DNA of 64,000 nucleotides, from the NCBI GenBank assembly GCA_934169775.1, contig CAKPOI010000001.1, positions 1 to 64,000 of the forward strand. Reading direction: 5' to 3'. Below are positions 1 through 7,895 of the stretch, piece by piece (the first letter of the stretch is position 1; every line of letters starts with the position of its first letter). Position numbers and translations under genes: made by a program. The DNA comes from an uncultured Clostridia bacterium. GTDB lineage: Bacteria > Bacillota > Clostridia > TANB77 > CAG-508. The notes under the pieces are model-generated. The model saw only the letters and a program-made list of their open reading frames with translations. It ran no database searches and was not told the origin of the DNA.

Positions 1-1
1 T

Positions 2-1510
2 GATGGTTATTCTGGAACGAGTTTTACAAGACCTGCTTTTATGGAATTAATGGAACTTGCAGAACAAGGTAAAATTGAAACAATTATTGTAAAAGACCAT
101 TCAAGGCTTGGTAGAAATAGACTTATAGTAGGTCAATTATTAGAAGAAGATTTTGTTAGACTAAATATTAGATATATTGCTATCATGGACAATATTGATA
201 CTGATAAAGGACTTAATGATTTTCTTCCTATACAAGATTGGTTTAATGAAATGCTTGCTAAAAACACAAGTCAAAAGGTTCGAGCAGTATTTAAAAATAA
301 AGGTAATTCAGGTATCCCTTTAACTATTAATGTGCCATATGGTTACAAAAAAGATCCTTTAGATAAAAATAAATGGATTATAGATGAACCAGCTGCAGAA
401 ATAGTAAGAAGAATATATGATTTATGTATTCAAGGATATGGAACTCATCAAATATGCAATATATTAAAACAAGAAAAAGTTCCAACTCCAAAAGAATATA
501 AAGCAATCCATGGCTTATGCAATTATCATATATCTGAAGTCAAGTATTGTTGGCAGGATAGGTCTATATATGACATCTTGTTCAGACAAGAATATATTGG
601 AGATACAGTAAATTTTAAAGGTACAACTAAATCTTTTAAAGATAAAAGTAAAATTTATTTTCCAAAAGAACAATGGAAAATCTTTAAAAATACACATGAA
701 CCTATCATTGATGAAGAAACTTGGAATACTGTACAACGCATTCGAGAAAATAGACAACGTCCTACTAAGATTGGTAAAATAAATATATTTTCAGGACATT
801 TATTTTGTAAGGATTGTGGCTCAAAATTATATTATTGCACTTCGAGAAGTTATACAGAAAATAAACATTTTTATAGATGCTCAAAATATAAAAATACTTC
901 TTCTAAATCATGTACAAGTCATACTATTAGGGAACATATCTTAAAAGAATTAGTTTTAGAAAATATTAAACAAGTCCTATCTTATATTCGTTCTTATGAA
1001 GATTTATTCATAAAACAAAAACTTGAGACTTCACTTGGAGAACAGAAAAAAATAGATAGCATAAACAAAAAATTATTATCACAATATGAAAAACGAATAA
1101 AAGATATTGATAACTTGATACAACATATTTACGAAGATAATATTTCTGGCAAAATTACGGATGAAAGATTTACTATTCTATCATTAAATTATGAAAAAGA
1201 ACAAAAAGAACTTAAAAGTAAAGTTAAAGAATTAGCTAATAAGCTCGATACAACTAAACAACAAGAACTAGATTTAGCATCTTTTGTTAGTAAAATAAAA
1301 CAATACACTGAAATTTCAGAACTTACGCCAGAAATTATAAATGAATTGATTGATAAAATATATGTATATCAATCAAAAAAGGTAAATGGTAAGCCAACTC
1401 AGCAAATAGACATTTACTATAAAGGGATTGGAATTATAAATATTCCACTAAATGAATATGAGCTAGAAAATGCTTTTCAGAAAAGTATTAAAAAAATAAA
1501 AACAGCTTAA
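2..1510 (+). CDS. Large serine recombinase (5' end outside window)
   Basis: Site-specific recombinase of the large serine integrase/resolvase family, which inserts or excises mobile DNA by a serine-linked intermediate. The frame is open from base 2, so the gene enters from the left and the catalytic-serine segment is outside the window. Visible in order: resolvase motif DGYSGT at the first residues, the helix motif HSRLGRNR near window residue 33, the Recombinase domain (about 100-230, with VPYGYKKDP), a Cys zinc ribbon (CKDCGSKL then YRCSKY, about 265-305) and a long coiled coil (about 335-420). About 502 residues are present, so the whole protein is probably near 550. Its stop lies only 11 bases from the convergent dinD-like fragment, the usual position of an integrase at the edge of its element. 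Family assignment is secure; element type (phage, ICE, transposon) cannot be told. Confidence 0.93.
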   Translation, partial: DGYSGTSFTRPAFMELMELAEQGKIETIIVKDHSRLGRNRLIVGQLLEEDFVRLNIRYIAIMDNIDTDKGLNDFLPIQDWFNEMLAKNTSQKVRAVFKNKGNSGIPLTINVPYGYKKDPLDKNKWIIDEPAAEIVRRIYDLCIQGYGTHQICNILKQEKVPTPKEYKAIHGLCNYHISEVKYCWQDRSIYDILFRQEYIGDTVNFKGTTKSFKDKSKIYFPKEQWKIFKNTHEPIIDEETWNTVQRIRENRQRPTKIGKINIFSGHLFCKDCGSKLYYCTSRSYTENKHFYRCSKYKNTSSKSCTSHTIREHILKELVLENIKQVLSYIRSYEDLFIKQKLETSLGEQKKIDSINKKLLSQYEKRIKDIDNLIQHIYEDNISGKITDERFTILSLNYEKEQKELKSKVKELANKLDTTKQQELDLASFVSKIKQYTEISELTPEIINELIDKIYVYQSKKVNGKPTQQIDIYYKGIGIINIPLNEYELENAFQKSIKKIKTA

Positions 1511-1521
1511 TTTGTACTATT

Positions 1522-2094
1522 TTAGAGTAATGGAGCACATACCAATAATTGTCCTTGTTGGTAGTGCTCCTTATATAATCCTCTATATCCATAATTATTG
1601 AATTTTCCATAGTTTTTAACCCCAGCTAATTTTGCAGTATTAAATAAATATTTATTTTTATTTTTTACATTTTGTCTTGTGTAAAGTCTTTTTTCATCTT
1701 CGCTTAATTGTTCATATTCTTGTCTCGTTATTTCTTGTTTTCTAGTTTGAACTGCAAAATATGTTTGAGCAAGTGCTATTGCTTTTTTTCTACTGTCTCC
1801 ATTTTGTGCTATAAGATAGCAGGCATATCTGGTTAGTTTTATATCTCCTATATTTTTACTGGTAGCTCCTGCTTTTACGATTTTGCCAACGCTGGCAAAA
1901 TGGTCGTCAATATTGATATTACTATTTTTGCAAGCTTCTTTTGCTCTTTCAATCACTTGTTCGAAGCGCCTCCATTGTTTATATTCTAATACTATCATTA
2001 GTTCTCTTGCATACCAAAATTCTACTCCATTTTCATCTGTATGTTTAATTTTCTCAAAATCTTTTTCTGTTTTATTTACTAAATTACTTTCCAT
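1522..2094 (-). CDS. dinD: DinD-like protein, 3'-truncated
   Basis: Homologue of E. coli DinD (DNA-damage-inducible protein D, BRO-type N-terminal fold, linked to RecA-filament control). Recognisable pieces: the N-terminal ENGVEFWYAREL, then ERAKEACKNS, the DDHFASVGKIVKAG segment, the LTRYACYLIAQNGD block, QTYFAVQTRKQE, and NNYGYRGLY near residue 170. E. coli DinD continues for nearly 100 residues after the equivalent GLY motif; here only about 17 unrelated residues follow, and their DNA is largely an inverted repeat. A good ribosome binding site (GAAAGGAGC) precedes the ATG. The gene is therefore probably the interrupted target of the adjacent recombinase element, its 3' part lost or left at the other end of the element. 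I saw no LexA-type operator upstream. Confidence 0.8.
   Translation of the reverse strand: MESNLVNKTEKDFEKIKHTDENGVEFWYARELMIVLEYKQWRRFEQVIERAKEACKNSNINIDDHFASVGKIVKAGATSKNIGDIKLTRYACYLIAQNGDSRKKAIALAQTYFAVQTRKQEITRQEYEQLSEDEKRLYTRQNVKNKNKYLFNTAKLAGVKNYGKFNNYGYRGLYKEHYQQGQLLVCAPLL
1532..1570. repeat. Inverted repeat at recombinase/dinD junction
   Basis: GGAGCAC plus TACCAA on the left pair with TTGGTA plus GTGCTCC on the right, with one bulged base and a loop of about 12 bases. It lies inside the anomalous 3' tail of the dinD-like frame, 20 bases after the recombinase stop. There is no T-run on either side, so a simple terminator is not obvious; it may be part of the attachment-site junction. 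Confidence 0.6.
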
Positions 2095-2280
2095 ATTAAT
2101 GCTCCTTTCAATTATTTTTAATCTATGATAATTAATTTTTTCTTTTGTTTCTAACTTGCAATAAATTTTTAAAAATCCTCTTTTCTAAATTTTATTACAA
2201 CTTTATTATCTTTTATATCATATTTCTAATCATCTTTCAATATTTTTGCGAATTTTTGTTCTTTTTTGTTTTTCCCCCTA

Positions 2281-2309
2281 TTGATTTTTTTACATGTATG
2301 CTGTATAAT
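2281..2309 (+). promoter_or_regulatory. Promoter of asnS
   Basis: TTGATT (-35) and a perfect TATAAT (-10) are separated by 17 bases. A transcript would start near 2316 and carry AAGAAAGGA about ten bases before the asnS ATG. The rest of the 2095-2356 gap shows only AT-rich sequence and no T-box-like leader. Confidence 0.75.
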
Positions 2310-2356
2310 CTTAACAATGTAGAGAGGATTTTACCTCAAGAAAGGAATGTTTTAAT

Positions 2357-3748
2357 ATGGAAAATCTTGTTTTAAAAGATTTATATAAAAATTTTAAAGA
2401 TTATGAAAATAAAGAAGTAACAGTAGAAGCATGGGTTAAAACTGTTAGAGCTTCTAAGAATTTTGGTTTTATAGAAATCAATGATGGTTCTTTTTTTAAG
2501 AATGTACAAGTTGTTTTTAATAGTGATTTATCAAACTTTGCTGAAGTTTCAAAATTAACTATTAGCTCTTCAATTAAAGTTGTTGGAACTGTAGTTGTTA
2601 CTGAAAATGCTAAACAACCTTTTGAAATTCATGCAAATACTGTAAATATTTTTAATTTAAGTGATAACCAATATCCTTTGCAAAAAAAGAGACATTCATT
2701 TGAATATATGAGAACTATTGCTCATCTTCGTCCAAGAAGCAATACTTTTAATGCTGTTTTTCGTGTTAGAAGTGTACTTGCATATGCTATTCATCAATTT
2801 TTCCAAGAGCGTGGTTTTGTATATGTAAATACTCCACTTTTAACTTCAAGTGATGCAGAAGGTGCTGGAGAAATGTTCAATGTTAACTCTTTTGATTTGG
2901 CCAATGTTCCTAAAAATGAAGATGGTTCTGTTGATTTTTCTAAAGACTTTTTTGGAAAGCCTGCTCATTTAACAGTTAGTGGTCAATTAAATGCTGAAAC
3001 TTATGCTATGGCTTTTCGTAATGTTTATACATTTGGCCCTACTTTCCGTGCTGAAGATTCAAATACTGTTAAACATGCTGCTGAATTTTGGATGGTTGAA
3101 CCTGAAATTTGTTTTGCTGATTTAAAAGATGATATGGATTTAGCTGAAGATATGATTAAATTTATTTTTTCTACAGTTTTAGAAAAATGTCCTGAAGAAA
3201 TGGAATTTTTTAATAGTTTTATTGATAAGACTTTATTAGATAGATTGCATAATGTTATTAATTCTGATTTTGGTAGAATTACTTATACTGATGCTATTAA
3301 AGAATTGGAAAAGGCTAATGATGAGTTTGAATTTAAAGTTTCTTGGGGTATTGATTTACAAACAGAACATGAAAGATATTTATGTGAAAAAGTGTTTAAA
3401 AAACCTGTTTTTGTTACTGATTATCCTAAAGATATTAAGGCTTTTTATATGAAGCAAAATCCAGATGGTAAAACTGTTGCTGCTGCTGATTTATTGGCTC
3501 CTGGTATTGGTGAAATTATTGGTGGTAGTCAAAGAGAGGAAAATTATGATAAGCTTGTTTCTCGTATGAAAGAATTAAATATGCCTCTTGATGAATATGG
3601 TTGGTATTTGGATTTAAGAAAATATGGTAGTTGCAATCACGCTGGTTTTGGTTTAGGTTTTGAAAGGGCTATTATGTATTTGACTGGTATGCAAAATATT
3701 CGTGATGTTATTCCTTTCCCTAGAACGCCAAAAAATTGCGAATTTTAG
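2357..3748 (+). CDS. asnS: Asparaginyl-tRNA synthetase
   Basis: Class IIb aminoacyl-tRNA synthetase that charges tRNA-Asn with asparagine in the cytosol. An N-terminal OB-fold (about residues 15-110, with VTVEAWVKTVRAS) precedes the class II catalytic core. Motif 2 appears around 227-250 (GPTFRAEDSNT, AEFWMVEPE) and motif 3 at about 428-443 (GFGLGFERAIMYLTG). The C-terminal PFPRTP block is typical of AsnRS rather than AspRS. The 463-residue length is normal. The start is set by AAGAAAGGA ten bases upstream and the consensus promoter. The gene stands alone between its promoter and a strong terminator, with no flanking cotranscribed gene. Confidence 0.97.
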   Translation: MENLVLKDLYKNFKDYENKEVTVEAWVKTVRASKNFGFIEINDGSFFKNVQVVFNSDLSNFAEVSKLTISSSIKVVGTVVVTENAKQPFEIHANTVNIFNLSDNQYPLQKKRHSFEYMRTIAHLRPRSNTFNAVFRVRSVLAYAIHQFFQERGFVYVNTPLLTSSDAEGAGEMFNVNSFDLANVPKNEDGSVDFSKDFFGKPAHLTVSGQLNAETYAMAFRNVYTFGPTFRAEDSNTVKHAAEFWMVEPEICFADLKDDMDLAEDMIKFIFSTVLEKCPEEMEFFNSFIDKTLLDRLHNVINSDFGRITYTDAIKELEKANDEFEFKVSWGIDLQTEHERYLCEKVFKKPVFVTDYPKDIKAFYMKQNPDGKTVAAADLLAPGIGEIIGGSQREENYDKLVSRMKELNMPLDEYGWYLDLRKYGSCNHAGFGLGFERAIMYLTGMQNIRDVIPFPRTPKNCEF

Positions 3749-3860
3749 TGTGTTTTATAACAAGAGTGTACATTTAAAAAGTTTGTAAAACTTTTATGCA
3801 ATAATATTGTTTTTATCTATTAAGAATGTTTTATGATATTTTCTTAATAGATAAAAATTT

Positions 3861-3903
3861 ATCCTTATAGAAAACTTTCTAATTTTCTATAAGGATTTTT
3901 TTA
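3861..3903 (+). terminator. Terminator after asnS
   Basis: A perfect 14-bp stem (ATCCTTATAGAAAA with its complement) and an 8-base loop are followed by seven T residues. This is a textbook intrinsic terminator for asnS. Confidence 0.9.
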
Positions 3904-4048
3904 TATTCTAGGAAAGTTCTCCGAACTTCCTATAATATAAAATAATGATGCACAGAAAATTTATTTCATAAATTTTCGCACACGAACAAAGACGCGGACT
4001 TTAAAATGTTCTAATAAGTGCTAATGTTATTAATGTCCGCTTTTGTTC
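3902..4048. repeat. Composite intergenic repeat, copy 1
   Basis: Two modules lie in tandem: a palindrome built on CTAGGAAAGTTC/GAACTTCCTA (3904-3938) and a stem of GAACAAAGACGCGGAC against GTCCGCTTTTGTTC (3984-4048). The same two modules in the same relative order, but inverted, occur at 29424-29560. The second module alone recurs at 27473-27536 and 53868-53938, and the first alone at 39590-39617. It fills most of the asnS/small-protein convergent gap, so a terminator role is possible. Confidence 0.85.
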
Positions 4049-4056
4049 ATTAAAAT

Positions 4057-4245
4057 CTATTTATTTATACTATTCTCTTGAATTTCATTTACAATTTGAT
4101 TTTTGTCTTCTGTTTTTGTATTGACTAATTCTGTTCCTCTACACCAATAGCCTATTAAAAAACCAATAATAAATGCTATTAAAATAGTAACTATAATTCT
4201 TACATGTTGTTCTGTTTGATACATTGATTTATCATAATATTTCAT
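4057..4245 (-). CDS. Small single-pass membrane protein
   Basis: Unrecognised 62-residue protein. One hydrophobic helix (about residues 15-36, VRIIVTILIAFIIGFLIGYW) follows a short charged N-terminus; the C-terminal 25 residues are polar. GGAGGT lies seven bases before the ATG. It starts 16 bases after the proS stop on the same strand, so it is the last gene of scpB-proS-(this gene), ending against the composite repeat. No function can be assigned; it is kept as real because of the strong ribosome binding site and operon spacing. Confidence 0.7.
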   Translation of the reverse strand: MKYYDKSMYQTEQHVRIIVTILIAFIIGFLIGYWCRGTELVNTKTEDKNQIVNEIQENSINK

Positions 4246-4261
4246 ATGCTACCTCCATTCA

Positions 4262-5542
4262 TTATTTTAACTTTTCTAATAATTGTTCTATTGTTAAAAT
4301 TTCTTTTTCACCTGTTTTCATATTTTCTAGTTCTACATTTTCTCCTTCTTGTTTGTCTCCAATTACAACTAAATATGGTGTTCCTAAGACTTTACAATCT
4401 TTCATTTTTGCTCCTATTGTGATGTTTTCTCTGTCATCTATAATTGCTCCTATATTTTTTTCTTTTAATGTTTCATATAATTTTGTTGCTAATTCTACTT
4501 TTTCTGTATTTTCCATTTTTGGTACTATTTGTACTTTAAATGGTGCTACTGATTCTGGTAATACAAATCCACATGGTCCCCATTTTTCATCATTTATTAG
4601 ACAGTGTTCATATAATGCTGCTAATGTTCTGCTTACTCCTATTCCATAACATCCCATGTAATATAGTGATTCTTTTCCGTCTTTTCCTATGTATTTTCCA
4701 TTCATCATTTCTGAATATCTTGTTCCTAATTGGAATATATGTCCTAATTCCATTGTTCTTATTTCTTTGAAGTTTGATATATCTTCTATTCCATATTCTT
4801 CTTTTAGATATTCTTGATAATTTTCTTTTTCTAATATTTCTGTATTTAGTCCTATTTTTGTGTTTTCATCATATAGTATTTTGTCTTCTCCTTGTTCTGA
4901 TATTAGCATGAATTCTTCTGATTTTTTTCCTCCCATTGCTCCATTGTCTGCTACTATTGGTATTACTTTTAGTCCTATTTTTTCAAATATTTCTAGAAAT
5001 GCTTTTCTTACATTTTCGTATGATTCTTGCATTCCTTGCGCATCTAGGTCAAAGCTGTATGCATCTAACATTGGGAATGATTTTCCCCTTAATAGATATC
5101 CTCTTGTTCTTATTTCGTTTCTGTATTTTTCTCCGATTTGATAATATGTTGCTGGTAGATTTTTATAAGATTTTAGTTTTTCTTTTGCGAATTCTACCAT
5201 TGCTTCTTCTCCTGTTGGTGCTAAGCAGAATATTCCTTTGTTTGATTCTGTTATAAGCATTGTTCCTTCATTTACGTATTGGTCATATCTTCCTGAGTTT
5301 TTCCAGATTGTGTCTGGTTGTAATGTTGGTAATAATACTTCTATACATCCATGTTCATTTAATGTGTCTACTATTATTTTTTCTATTTTTCTTCTTACTA
5401 ATAATGGTATTGTGTTATATCCAAATAGCCCTGCTCCATATTGTACTAGTTGTCCTGTTTGCAATAATATACTTTGTCCTGGATACATTTCGTCTATATT
5501 GTTTAATTTTGTGTTTCCAATTCCTGTTTGTGATAATTTCAT
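4262..5542 (-). CDS. proS: Prolyl-tRNA synthetase, short form without editing domain
   Basis: Class II synthetase charging tRNA-Pro. Motif 1 lies near residues 28-55, motif 2 at 140-160 (YRNEIRTRG then GKSFPMLDAYSFD), motif 3 at 297-312 (GCYGIGVSRTLAALYE), followed by the anticodon-binding domain (about 335-426). At 426 residues it is roughly 140 shorter than the usual bacterial-type ProRS (about 570). The segment between motif 2 and motif 3, which normally holds the ~180-residue INS domain that deacylates Ala-tRNA-Pro, is only about 140 residues here. The scpB stop is 17 bases upstream and GAGAGGA supplies the ribosome binding site, so the two genes are probably cotranscribed. Identity is secure; loss of cis-editing is inferred from the missing segment. 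Confidence 0.95.
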   Translation of the reverse strand: MKLSQTGIGNTKLNNIDEMYPGQSILLQTGQLVQYGAGLFGYNTIPLLVRRKIEKIIVDTLNEHGCIEVLLPTLQPDTIWKNSGRYDQYVNEGTMLITESNKGIFCLAPTGEEAMVEFAKEKLKSYKNLPATYYQIGEKYRNEIRTRGYLLRGKSFPMLDAYSFDLDAQGMQESYENVRKAFLEIFEKIGLKVIPIVADNGAMGGKKSEEFMLISEQGEDKILYDENTKIGLNTEILEKENYQEYLKEEYGIEDISNFKEIRTMELGHIFQLGTRYSEMMNGKYIGKDGKESLYYMGCYGIGVSRTLAALYEHCLINDEKWGPCGFVLPESVAPFKVQIVPKMENTEKVELATKLYETLKEKNIGAIIDDRENITIGAKMKDCKVLGTPYLVVIGDKQEGENVELENMKTGEKEILTIEQLLEKLK

Positions 5543-5559
5543 TTTTTAATCATTCCTCT

Positions 5560-6198
5560 CTATTTTTCTATGTTTTCAACCCTTTCTTCGTCTTGCATTT
5601 TTACTTCTTCTTGTTCTTCTTTATTTTGTTCATTGTTTTCGTCTTGATTTTCTAATATTTCATCTATAACTATTTGTTTATTTTCGTCCAACTTATATCT
5701 TGGTAAGTCTGGTAAGTCATTTAATGATGTATATCCGAACATTTTTAAGAATTTATGTGTTGTTTTATATGTCATCGGTTTTCCGGGGAGATCTGCTTTT
5801 CCTGCTTCTTCTATTAGTTCATATTCTCTTAATTTATATAAACATGCACTTGCTTCTACTCCTCTTATTGATTCTATTTCTGCTCTTGTTATTCTTGGAT
5901 TATATGCTATTATTGCTAGTGTTTCTAATGCTGCATTTGATAGGTTTGGCTTTGCTCTTTTGTCTATTATTGGATATATGTATTCGTAATATTCTTTTTT
6001 GCTTACCATTTGGTAGTTTTCTTCCATTTTTATTATTTCTATTCCTCTTGGCTTTTCTTCGTTTTGCATTTCTTTTATTATTTCTTCTATTTCTTCTTTT
6101 GGCTTTTCTAATGCCATTGATAGTTCTTGTTCACTTACTTCTTTTCCTGCTGCAAATAGTATTGCTTCTATTATTGCTTTTGCTTCTTCTTTTTCCAT
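5560..6198 (-). CDS. scpB: Segregation and condensation protein B
   Basis: Kleisin-associated subunit of the SMC-ScpA-ScpB condensin, acting in chromosome organisation and segregation. The tandem winged-helix fold is recognisable from AKAIIEAILFAAGKEVSEQEL at the N-terminus to the LSNAALETLAIIAYNPRITR and RGVEASACLYKL blocks (about 90-130) and the PMTYKTTHKFLKMFGY segment (about 145-160). The last ~35 residues form a Glu/Asn-rich acidic tail. AAAGGAGATAG precedes the ATG. The usual partner scpA is not next to it in this window; instead proS follows. It is first in its operon. Confidence 0.93.
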   Translation of the reverse strand: MEKEEAKAIIEAILFAAGKEVSEQELSMALEKPKEEIEEIIKEMQNEEKPRGIEIIKMEENYQMVSKKEYYEYIYPIIDKRAKPNLSNAALETLAIIAYNPRITRAEIESIRGVEASACLYKLREYELIEEAGKADLPGKPMTYKTTHKFLKMFGYTSLNDLPDLPRYKLDENKQIVIDEILENQDENNEQNKEEQEEVKMQDEERVENIEK

Positions 6199-6377
6199 GC
6201 CTATCTCCTTTCGTTATGTTTTTTGCTTTTCAATATATACATTTTATCATAAGATCGAGCCAAAATCAATATTTTAGTAAAATGATTTTTTCTCTTTCTA
6301 TTGCCCTTTTGAGTGTTTTATGTTATTATATTTTTAAATAAAAAGATTGTTTATAAAATTTTATTTGGAGGTTGCTT

Positions 6378-6545
6378 ATGAGTGATGATAAGAAAAAATT
6401 AACTATTGTTTCTGGTGATGGTAAGGATTTGGATATTTCACCTGTTTATGAACATTTGAAAAATGAAAGACCTAAATGCAATAAAAAACCTGCACATATT
6501 GTTGTTCCTAAATCTGAAGAAAATGAAGATGATTCAGAAGATTAG
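6378..6545 (+). CDS. Conserved-looking 55-residue soluble protein
   Basis: Short gene with GGAGG seven bases before the ATG and a strong terminator directly after the stop. The product begins MSDDKKKLTIVSGDGKDLDI, continues through a Lys/Pro-rich middle (NERPKCNKKPAHIVVPK) and ends in an acidic tail. It has no membrane segment or signal peptide. The isolated unit of ribosome binding site, reading frame and terminator is good evidence of expression. I do not recognise a characterised family, although the overall style resembles small conserved clostridial proteins of unknown role. Confidence 0.75.
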   Translation: MSDDKKKLTIVSGDGKDLDISPVYEHLKNERPKCNKKPAHIVVPKSEENEDDSED

Positions 6546-6550
6546 TTCTA

Positions 6551-6600
6551 AAATGAAAAAAGGAGATGGTTTCTTTTTTACCATCTTCTTTTTTCATTTT
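6551..6600 (+). terminator. Terminator after the 55-residue gene
   Basis: A 20-bp, almost perfect stem (AAATGAAAAAAGGAGATGGT with its complement, one mismatch) with a T-rich loop and a T-rich 3' arm. It can work in both directions. Confidence 0.85.
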
Positions 6601-6781
6601 ATTGTCAAGTTTAAATATATTCCTACTTATAGTTATCCTTGTACAATCAGTGTGATTCCTTTGTTTCTTTTCTTATTGAATTCATATTCAGTTCCTCCTC
6701 TTTTGACTTTCAGATTTTTTTATTAAGTTTTAAACTTAAATAAAAATTTCCCTTCCTAGTGGTCAATTTTTCAAAATTTAC

Positions 6782-6811
6782 TTGACACTAATAGGCTTTT
6801 AGGAATATACT
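6782..6811 (+). promoter_or_regulatory. Promoter of the por operon
   Basis: TTGACA (-35, perfect) and TATACT (-10) are 18 bases apart, predicting a start near 6818 and a leader of about 65 bases before porG. The rest of the 6601-6781 gap holds no recognisable feature. Confidence 0.75.
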
Positions 6812-6884
6812 AACTTTATCAAACAAAGCATAAGAATGCTATAGATGAGTAAATTAAATTTATACTTTGGAAAGGAATGATAAT

Positions 6885-7463
6885 ATGCAAGACTTGATAG
6901 AAATTAGATGGCATGGACGTGGAGGTCAAGGTGCCAAAACAGCATCATTATTATTAGCAGATGCTGCATTTAATACTGGTAAATATATTCAAGGATTTCC
7001 TGAATATGGACCAGAAAGAATGGGAGCCCCAATTACAGCATATAACAGAATAAGTAATAAACCTATAACTATACATAGCAATATTTATGAACCAGATTAT
7101 GTAGTTGTTGTTGATGATACACTTTTAGAAACTGTTGATGTAACTGCTGGTTTAAAATCTACTGGTGCTATAGTTATTAATACAACAAAATCACCTGAAT
7201 ATTTAAAAAGTAAACTAAATGGTTTTGATGGTGATATTTATACAATTGATGCAAGAAAAGTTTCTATGGAAACTTTGGGTAGATATTTTCCAAATACTCC
7301 TATGCTTGCTGCTATTGTTAAAGTTAGCAAAATAATGGATGAACAAGATTTTATAAATGATATGAGAGGTTCTTTTAAACATAAATTTGCTAAAAAACCT
7401 GAAGTTATAGATGGTAATATGAAAGCTATAGAAATGGCGCTTAATGAAGTGCATAAAATTTAA
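6885..7463 (+). CDS. porG: Pyruvate:ferredoxin oxidoreductase, gamma subunit
   Basis: Gamma subunit of a four-subunit 2-oxoacid:ferredoxin oxidoreductase, which converts pyruvate and CoA to acetyl-CoA and CO2 and reduces ferredoxin. The CoA-binding gamma-fold motif WHGRGGQGAKTASLLLADA (residues 9-27) and FPEYGPERMGAPITAY are diagnostic. The ATG is chosen because GGAAAGGA lies about nine bases upstream; an in-frame TTG at 6867 would overlap that site. First gene of porG-porD-porA-porB, in the order known from Thermotoga-type enzymes. A 131-base gap before porD, unusual inside this operon, shows no clear second promoter. Confidence 0.92.
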   Translation: MQDLIEIRWHGRGGQGAKTASLLLADAAFNTGKYIQGFPEYGPERMGAPITAYNRISNKPITIHSNIYEPDYVVVVDDTLLETVDVTAGLKSTGAIVINTTKSPEYLKSKLNGFDGDIYTIDARKVSMETLGRYFPNTPMLAAIVKVSKIMDEQDFINDMRGSFKHKFAKKPEVIDGNMKAIEMALNEVHKI

Positions 7464-7594
7464 TGATATATGTTATTAAATTGAAAATTTGGCAAGCTGT
7501 AAATGATTATATTTATATGGATTGTTTAACTATTTAAAATTTATTGTAACTAATTTTTTACTAGCTTTTGTCTTAAGAAAGGATTGTGAAAAAA

Positions 7595-7894
7595 ATGACT
7601 GATATTAATAATAAGACACCAATGGAAAAATTAACAATTGGTGGAGATATTTATACATCTGGAAATGCCAGAGAATTTAAAACTGGTGACTGGAGAAGTA
7701 TGCGTCCTGTTTTTGATGAAGAAAAATGTAAACAATGTGGTTTATGCTTCCCTGTTTGTCCAGAGGATTCTATTCCAGTTGATAAAGAAACTTTAAAAAG
7801 AAAAGATTTCAATTTTGATTATTGTAAGGGTTGTGGAGTATGTGCAAAAGTATGTCCTTTTGGAGCTATTACAATGAAGGAAGAAGGTGTATAA
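7595..7894 (+). CDS. porD: Pyruvate:ferredoxin oxidoreductase, delta subunit
   Basis: Small 2[4Fe-4S] ferredoxin-like delta subunit that passes electrons from the catalytic core to soluble ferredoxin. Two CxxCxxCxxxCP clusters are visible, Cys45/48/51/55 and Cys77/80/83/87 of 99 residues. The N-terminal stretch containing GDWRSMRPV is typical of PorD. The ATG at 7595 is preferred: AAGAAAGGA sits 11 bases upstream, while the in-frame GTG at 7586 would be too close. Its stop is one base before the porA ATG, indicating translational coupling. Confidence 0.93.
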   Translation: MTDINNKTPMEKLTIGGDIYTSGNAREFKTGDWRSMRPVFDEEKCKQCGLCFPVCPEDSIPVDKETLKRKDFNFDYCKGCGVCAKVCPFGAITMKEEGV

Positions 7895-7895
7895 A

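Noticed and set aside
2145..2375. A 76-codon Phe/Leu-rich frame upstream of asnS
   Set aside because: It runs through the asnS promoter and start and has no ribosome binding site.
5700..6341. Long plus-strand Leu/Phe-rich frames opposite scpB, and similar frames opposite most minus-strand genes
   Set aside because: They are antisense shadows caused by AT-rich codon bias; they lack ribosome binding sites and family motifs.
7463..7537. A 24-codon frame overlapping the porG stop as TAATG
   Set aside because: Too short, no motif, no ribosome binding site beyond the overlap; more likely chance in the porG-porD gap.
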